Shown in pieces: positions 58,370 through 64,000 of a stretch of 64,000 nt of DNA (position 1 is its first letter; each line of letters starts with the position of its first letter). Position numbers and translations under genes: made by a program. Source of the DNA: Grammothele lineata (taxonomy: Eukaryota; Basidiomycota; Agaricomycetes; Polyporales; Polyporaceae); the NCBI GenBank assembly GCA_002150815.3, contig NDFF03000035.1, positions 1 through 64,000 of the forward strand, in the 5' to 3' direction. Under the pieces are notes generated by a model. The model saw nothing but the letters and a program-made list of their open reading frames with translations, searched no databases and was not told the DNA's origin.

Positions 58370-59241
58370 CCTGTACCCCCCCCCTCCCCACCGCGCGCGT
58401 GCGTCTGGGACGCGCGCCGCCCCCCTCCCCCTCCCCATCGCCTCTTCTTATCTATACGCTACACGGGCCGTTGTTATTCAAGAAGCTATCTAAGTCACTA
58501 AACCCGCCGCCTCGCCGCCGTGCCGCCGCTATGTGTATGTAGTATTAATCGTGTTCTAGAGGTTTGCTGAACGCTGGACTTTGGAGTGGAGAATGTGGAA
58601 TGGTCGTGTGATTACTTGCGGCCTATGGGATGTCTGTACGCGAGACGTTTGGCCTCTCCTGGGAGAACTCCTTACGGGGCTACACCTAAGCAGCCACTAT
58701 TAGGCAACATTGCTATCCAATTGCTCCCAGTGTTGAACGTGAAGGCAAAAACCATGGCCAACGCCGGGATCGAACCGACGACCTTGGCGTTATTAGCACC
58801 ACGCTCTAACCAGCTGAGCTAGTCGGCCGTTATTATTGCTCCCTTTTAGCTTTCCTCGAGGTCGTTTGGGGGGCTGCACCGGTGGTGAGGTTGGTTGGTG
58901 GTAGCCGTCAAACTACGTCCATGGTGACTTCTGAAGCTGGTTTAGAGGTCTTAGAACTCGGCTCGGGGTTATAGATGCGGAGCGCCGTCGTCGCATTGGG
59001 TCAAACGGTAGACTATGAACGCCAAGGTCAAGACGGTAAGACGCCTTCGTGATCCGTAGTCCGAATACTTCGTTGCTCCTGGACGTAGCACTGGCGGGCT
59101 AAATCGTACTTGGGATCCCGGGTCGCACGCATCGGAATGCGTGGGAGCGCTGGCGTGAAACATAGCATTAAGTCGCTCGATATAGTCGACAGAATTACTA
59201 GCGTACATGGAGGTGGTAACTCGGCTGTCAGCCGCGCGGTC
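58370..59241. other. intergenic, contains tRNA-Ile
   Basis: Convergent spacer between the USP gene and the minus-strand gene at 59242. Apart from the tRNA at 58755-58828 nothing is recognised. Confidence 0.6.
58755..58828 (-). tRNA. tRNA-Ile, anticodon AAU
   Basis: A 74-base cloverleaf on the minus strand. The acceptor stem GGCCGAC pairs with GTTGGCC (one G-U), and the discriminator is A. The A box (TAGCTCAGCTGGTTAGAG) and B box (GGTTCGATCCC) internal promoters are intact. The anticodon loop CTAATAA gives anticodon AAU, read as IAU after deamination. There is no intron. CCA is not encoded, as is usual in eukaryotes. Confidence 0.95.
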
Positions 59242-60527
59242 TCATGTCCGAGTCCGTGCTCCCTTCGAGCTAGGGGTATAGAGGAACGGTTCTCGTTTTG
59301 TCGTTGGCTGCACCTTACGAGCGGGATCCGGCTGCCGATGCGCGTCGGTTTTGTCCTTGCCGTTGTCGCGACCAAGAGACTCTTCGTTGGCAAGGAATTT
59401 GCCTCGCTCTTCCTGAAGTACAATGCGGCATACAGCATCAGTTCGGATTGTTCAGGTGGTAGCCGTAGTGAGAGGGTGCGTACCGCAGCGCGCTTCTTGA
59501 GCCTCGTCAACAGCTCGTCCAGAAGCCTATCTTGACTTTCCACAGTCTTACGACTAGGAACAGAATCGAGCAGGCTCTCCAGCTCCCTAGCCTGCCGCCA
59601 CTCGAGCGGGTTCGGCGTATATATCGACTTCTTTGAATGGTCGTCCGTGCTCGCGTCCGTGCTCATGGAGAGAAGGTGGGTCGCGAAAGATGCCGAGACG
59701 GTGCCCCATCGTCGTTCGAGCTCCCGGCCGCTCGACAGGATATCGCTCAGTGCGGCGCGCACGGCCGGGATGAGCTCGCTGAAGGGCATGCGTTTGACTT
59801 CTACCTTCGGCTTGCAGATGTATGTCCAGTCTTGAGACGCGGAATATTAGGAAGGGGAAAGAGACGGATAGCAGAGGGGGTAACAGAAGGGTTGAGTCGA
59901 GAGAATCGGAGCACGCGAGTGCTCGACGACGTACCAGGTAATATCCAGTTTTCCCCGCCCACGTCTTCATCCCTAAACACGACCTCCCGCCGCCCATCCA
60001 CACCCATCCCAACGTCCGCCCCACGCGTGACGACAAGCGAGACAGCCTCCTTGAACTTATTCAAGACCTGCACCCGCATTACCCGCCCCCCAAGCCCCGC
60101 AGGCGTCGCCCCAAGCAACGACATGCTCACCTGCCCGTCCGCCCCCACCGCAGCGTCCCCCCGCCCGCTCCGCGCGGGAGCGATGTGGAACGGCGGGTCA
60201 GGGAAGACGACCGCGGGCTTGTCGAGGATGCCTTTGGGGACGGCCCGTACCGCGAAGCCGGGGAAGGCGCGCCATGGGAAGGCCTTGGAAAACTTGGCTG
60301 GATTTAGGAGGAGGGCGGGGTGGGTGGGGTCGACAACGCGACTGGGGTGAGGAGCTCTGTTCGTATGGACGACGTATTGTACGCTGCCCGGGGTGGTACG
60401 TTTGAACTGTGAAGCGCAATGTGTCAGGGACGGGACCGAAGGTGAGCAAGAGGTAGGAACGTACGTTAATGGACTTGAGGCGAGTGCTGTGTTTCGGAAG
60501 GCAGCTAAGCTGGACACATTTCTCCAT
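59242..60527 (-). CDS. uncharacterised protein, possibly RnpA-like
   Basis: Four exons (60527-60465, 60406-59935, 59830-59484, 59412-59242) sum to 1053 nt and 350 residues, all joined by GT-AG introns. I do not recognise a family with confidence. The N-terminal 120 residues are Pro/Ala/Arg-rich and basic, compatible with an organelle-targeted or RNA-binding protein. The segment VMRVQVLNKFKEAVSLVVTR and, after an insertion, DWTYICKPKVEVKRMPFSEL (continuing IPAVRAAL) recalls the arginine-rich helix and last strand-helix of bacterial-type RNase P protein, but the similarity is weak and noticed by eye. The last 57 residues are charged and Thr/Lys-rich. The final intron was chosen because it replaces a random-looking read-through by a plausible charged tail. 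The gene sits between two tRNA genes. Confidence 0.7.
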
Positions 60528-60887
60528 GAAAGATGATCAGTAGCCCGCCCCAGGATTAAGATGTATGGGGGGCTCCTGAGGGCGTACTAAGCAAGGACAA
60601 GCAAGAACCCTGTATCGGAACGGTGATACACACAAATCAAAATCAAAAAACGCAGAGGACCTTGGACGAGTGCATTAAGGGGGAATCGAACCCCCGGCGG
60701 GTCGATGGCAACGACCCAGGTTACCACTACCCCATTAATGCATACGTATTCTAAAGCCCTGAGATAATAACAATCACACACGTTCGCAACCAACGCAGAC
60801 ATACATACGTACCGTCAGCGAGAGTATCCAATATGCACATCAACATAGTACCAGTACACAGAAACACATATACATATACACGAATCA
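60528..60887. other. intergenic, contains tRNA-Gly
   Basis: Lies between the uncharacterised gene and the 3' end of the FHA-domain gene. Only the tRNA at 60671-60741 is recognised. Confidence 0.6.
60671..60741 (-). tRNA. tRNA-Gly, anticodon GCC
   Basis: A 71-base cloverleaf on the minus strand. The acceptor stem GCATTAA pairs perfectly with TTAATGC; the discriminator is A. The anticodon stem GGTCG/CGACC closes loop TTGCCAT, giving anticodon GCC. The B box GGTTCGATTCC is intact. There is no intron. Confidence 0.95.
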
Positions 60888-63800
60888 TCATGCTTTCGCA
60901 GCCCTCGTGCGACCGGCACGCGTCCTCGCACCCGTGGCAGCAGGCATCCCAGACTCCTGGCCCGACTCCTGCCCGCCTTTCTTCGTCTTCGTCGCAGCTG
61001 ACTTACTCACACCAGTAGCTCGACCCTTCACCCCCGTAGGAGGCTTTGACTCCTCAATCTCCTCGCTTCCGTTCGACTCGGGTGTATTCTCCTTCTCTTC
61101 CGGGATCGCCGCGTCGGCGGCAGAGTTGGCCGTCCCGCTGCGCGTACGTCCTGCACCACGGGTCGTTGTGGCTGTAGGGAGCCTGGAAACGGCCGGAGCA
61201 CGCTTGGTGCGCGTCGTGCGCCCACCACTTACGCCGTCTTCGCCGCTAGGCGGGAGGCTCTCCTCGGGCTCCTCCTGCTTCACCTTGGCGCGGCCGCCCC
61301 GTCGCACCCGAGGAGCGGTGCCCTGCGTCTGAGGCTCTTCGGTCGGCGCACGTTCGCGAGAAAGCGTGTCGAGGGGATCCGAATCGTCGTTGTCCTCGGA
61401 GGTCACCTCGATGGGCTTTGCCCGCGTGCCACGGCGTGTCGTAGCGGGTTTAGCTGCTGCCTGCGTTGTAGGGGTCTTGGCACGCGTCTTACGGGCGGGT
61501 GGAGCGCTGGTGTCCTCGGACTGGGACGCGGCGGACGAGTCGGTGGCCTGGCGTGTACGACGCGCAACGCGCGCGGGTGCAGCAGTTGGCTCAGCTTCAT
61601 CTTGGTCTTCCTTCGGCTCGGTTGCTGGAGGGGGCCTCGTGGCTTTGCCTCGGGCCGGGCGGGGGATCTAACAAGCCCATCAGCGCTCGTGGACGACAGG
61701 AAATAACGACACGGATATGCGTACCTGTCCAACTGCACCATCAGCAGTGCGCGCCCTGGTCCTCCGACCAGCGGCACGACCCTCATCAGCGTCTGCATGA
61801 TCCTGCCCTTCTAGAGCTTGGGAGGAAGCACGAGTACTCTTGGCCGGCGCAGACTGGGGGACCGGCGTACGACGCGTCCTCGCTGCTGGAGTCCTTTTTC
61901 CGCGGGCGTTGCGAGCAGGCAGCTCATCAACCGCTTCCTCTTCCTCCTCTTCATCGCCCGCGTCACCATCCTCTCCTGTCGCTGCAGGTTGAGCACGATA
62001 CTCAGCAGGCGTGCTGAGCATAACTTGCAGACCGTCCATCCGCGGAGTCTCCACGAGACCTTGAGGCCGAGGTCGGAACATCTCCTTCACACCCGCCAGC
62101 GCGGGAGTTCCCGTCTCCCCTTGTTGCGCTCTGCCGAAGACATGGCGAAGGTCGGACATATGAGGGGTCTTCGGAGGCTGACGCGCCGCCGTCTCAGGTT
62201 GGTCGTCGTGCTTATCCTCATCGTCGGCGTCGGCGTCCTCTTCGATGAGAATGCGCGACGGACGGTGCGTGCCAGCATGGTTTGGGGCGAGAAGGGAGAA
62301 GCCTCCTTCACGCTTGCGTGGGCTGATGCTGAGACTCTGGCGGCCGAGACTCTGGCGCTGCTTGACGCCTTCGACCATCTGCTTCATCCGCGCAAGGAGG
62401 ACGGCCGTATCCTCTTCTTCATTAGCTTTCGTACTGGACGAGGACGAGGAGGTTGCAGATGACGAAGTCGCAGTCGACGACACGGCCTGGGGCATATTCT
62501 GAGCTTCGGAGGTGGATGGGGCCGACTCATTGGTTTGATGGAAGTTGGGGGAAGCGAGAGGCGCAAGCGACGGGAAGAGCTTGCGGCGCGAGCCTGGCGC
62601 CTGGCCCTTGAAGAAGTTGTCCGGGGTCGCCAGTGCGGACCGCCTGCGAGCACGAATAGCCTACAGCAATACTGAGCTACCTTCAAGGTGTTGGGTACAT
62701 GAAGTGCGCTTACCTCGCGTTCTTCGTCGGTGAGCTTCTCTCTCTTGGTCGGCGAACGAGGAGTCGCTTGCGGCTGCACCCCACTTGGTACATGACTGGT
62801 CCCTTCCTCTTCTTTCACAACCGGCACCTGTATCTCGCTGACCTTCCACGGTGCAACCACACGTACGCGGCGCGGGCCAACATCCGCACCTACACCCATC
62901 GAGAGGCGTGGCTGTTGCTGAGCCCGTGGTAGTTGTGGGGACATGAATTGGCCCAGGGGACGCGGTGCCTCCATCTCTTGGACCTCATCTTCCTGTTCGT
63001 CGTGATCGTAATCTTGCTCTTGTTCGGCATAATTGTCATGTTCGTAGCCATCTTCGACATACATTTCTTCGCCTTGTTCGTCCATGTCCTCAGGGATACC
63101 TTGCGGTTCGTCTTCGTCCAAAGTAGCCTCTTCATCTTCCTCCTTCGGCTAACGGGTGTGGCATTAGTGGGGTCTGAGAACAGTGATGAAGCCACATACC
63201 TCAACAGATAGTCCGCGGAACGCCCACCCAAGGCTGCCTTTGACCATATCCAAGCTCTTACGCCAGCTCGAGGGCTGAGCATGTCCGTCTGGCGGGGGAA
63301 CTTCCTCTACCTCCTCCTCCCCTTCCTCAGTGATCGCATCGATCGCATCCTCGACCTCCTCTGCGTCCAGCTCCTCCTCGAGCTGGATTTCCCTCTGTAT
63401 CGCCGCCCGTTGTGCTGAGCGGATGAGGACCGCCCGGTGTAGTGACGGGCGCGGCCTCCTAACGGGGGTTGCCGGGTATTGAGACGTCGCGGGTAGCGGC
63501 AGGGGGAACACCGGGGCCGGCTCGGGCTCCACCTCGTCAAGGATAACCAGGTCCTTGTCTTCCTCCACGACACGGGGCGTGTTGCTCTGTACGAGTACGA
63601 TCTCCTCTTGCTCGCGCGCAAACGGCGTGCGCAGCGGTGTCTGCAGTACGCGTAGGTTCTCTTGAGGGTCATGACTGGGGCGCGGGGTGAAGACGTGCGC
63701 GCTCGCGATCATGGAGAGGCGTAGCGGGCGACGGGCCGGACCCCCTGGAGTGCCGGCGACGCCGGGGGTGGCTCGCGTCGGGGTGTCGATGACGGCTGCG

Positions 63801-64000
63801 CGGAGATGCTTGGGCGGGTAGGAAAAGCGGAACCGTTTCTTGTGGATCTCGAGTACGGAGTTGTTCTGGAGGGGGACGGTCATCGGTCCGGCAGCGGTGG
63901 ACGCGGTGGGGAAGAGGGGCTCGTCGTCGAGGAGGACGCCATTGGTGCCGAGTACGACGAGGAAGGCTTTGCGGTCGGAGAAGGTGATCTTGGCGTGGAG
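60888..64000 (-). CDS. FHA-domain protein with Ki-67-like repeats (5' end beyond window)
   Basis: The gene reads in from the right edge of the window on the minus strand, so its first residues are missing. What is present begins inside an FHA domain: LHAKITFSDRKAFLVVLGTN then GVLLDDEPL and VPLQNNSVLEIHKKRFRFSY, which carries the conserved His and the Thr-Asn-Gly phosphothreonine-binding region. About 900 residues of mostly disordered, acidic/basic, Ser/Thr-Pro-rich chain follow. Within it, three segments spaced exactly 20 residues (TPHMSDLRHVF, TPALAGVKEMF, TPRMDGLQVML; about 62015-62180) resemble the repeats of vertebrate Ki-67. The C-terminal third is Arg/Thr/Lys-rich (TRRTRQ-like clusters) and ends RTRAGRTRAAKA, suggesting chromatin binding. 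Four exons are visible, with GT-AG introns. FHA is confident; kinship with Ki-67 is inference. A chromosome-surface or cell-cycle role is possible. Confidence 0.82.

Overview
The window is nuclear DNA of a filamentous basidiomycete, most likely an Agaricomycete and plausibly a wood-decay polypore. The basis is GC-rich sequence, genes broken by many short introns of about 50-70 nt, and protein families typical of that group: OrdA-type P450s, ABCC transporters, NOP53, GPI11 and a fungal bZIP. There are no bacterial operons, CRISPR arrays or rRNA genes. Gene models were built by hand from splice signals and reading frame. Totals that close in frame are given where I summed them.

Region 1 (1-25.7 kb) is gene-poor and GC-rich. 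Only two convincing genes lie here: a seven-exon GNAT acetyltransferase (3700-4954) and a bZIP transcription factor (18199-19675). The rest holds microsatellites, short duplications and traces of a Copia-like LTR retrotransposon near 8.0-8.6 kb. Many long open frames here are by-products of high GC.

Region 2 (25.7-36.7 kb) is a compact housekeeping block: a transaldolase-fold protein that has lost its catalytic residues, an unresolved minus-strand coding stretch, GPI11/PIG-F, a PHO13-type HAD phosphatase, ribosomal protein eL34 and the ribosome-assembly factor NOP53. A small TA-flanked inverted-repeat element (MITE) follows at 36.85-37.14 kb.

Region 3 (37.9-52.8 kb) is a detoxification or secondary-metabolism-like block: a full-length ABCC exporter and three related P450s, two tandem on the plus strand and one convergent on the minus strand. 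All three P450s keep the same ten-exon plan, including a 14-nt microexon that encodes the oxygen-binding motif of helix I. Several homologous introns use GC-AG instead of GT-AG. No PKS, NRPS or terpene synthase is present.

Region 4 (53-64 kb) begins with a tandem-repeat tract fronted by a minus-strand TATA box and free of ATG for more than 450 nt, possibly a non-coding transcript. Next come a WW-domain protein and a universal-stress-protein gene sharing a divergent promoter, tRNA-Ile(AAU), an uncharacterised 350-residue protein, tRNA-Gly(GCC), and the 3' part of a large FHA-domain protein with Ki-67-like repeats that runs off the window.
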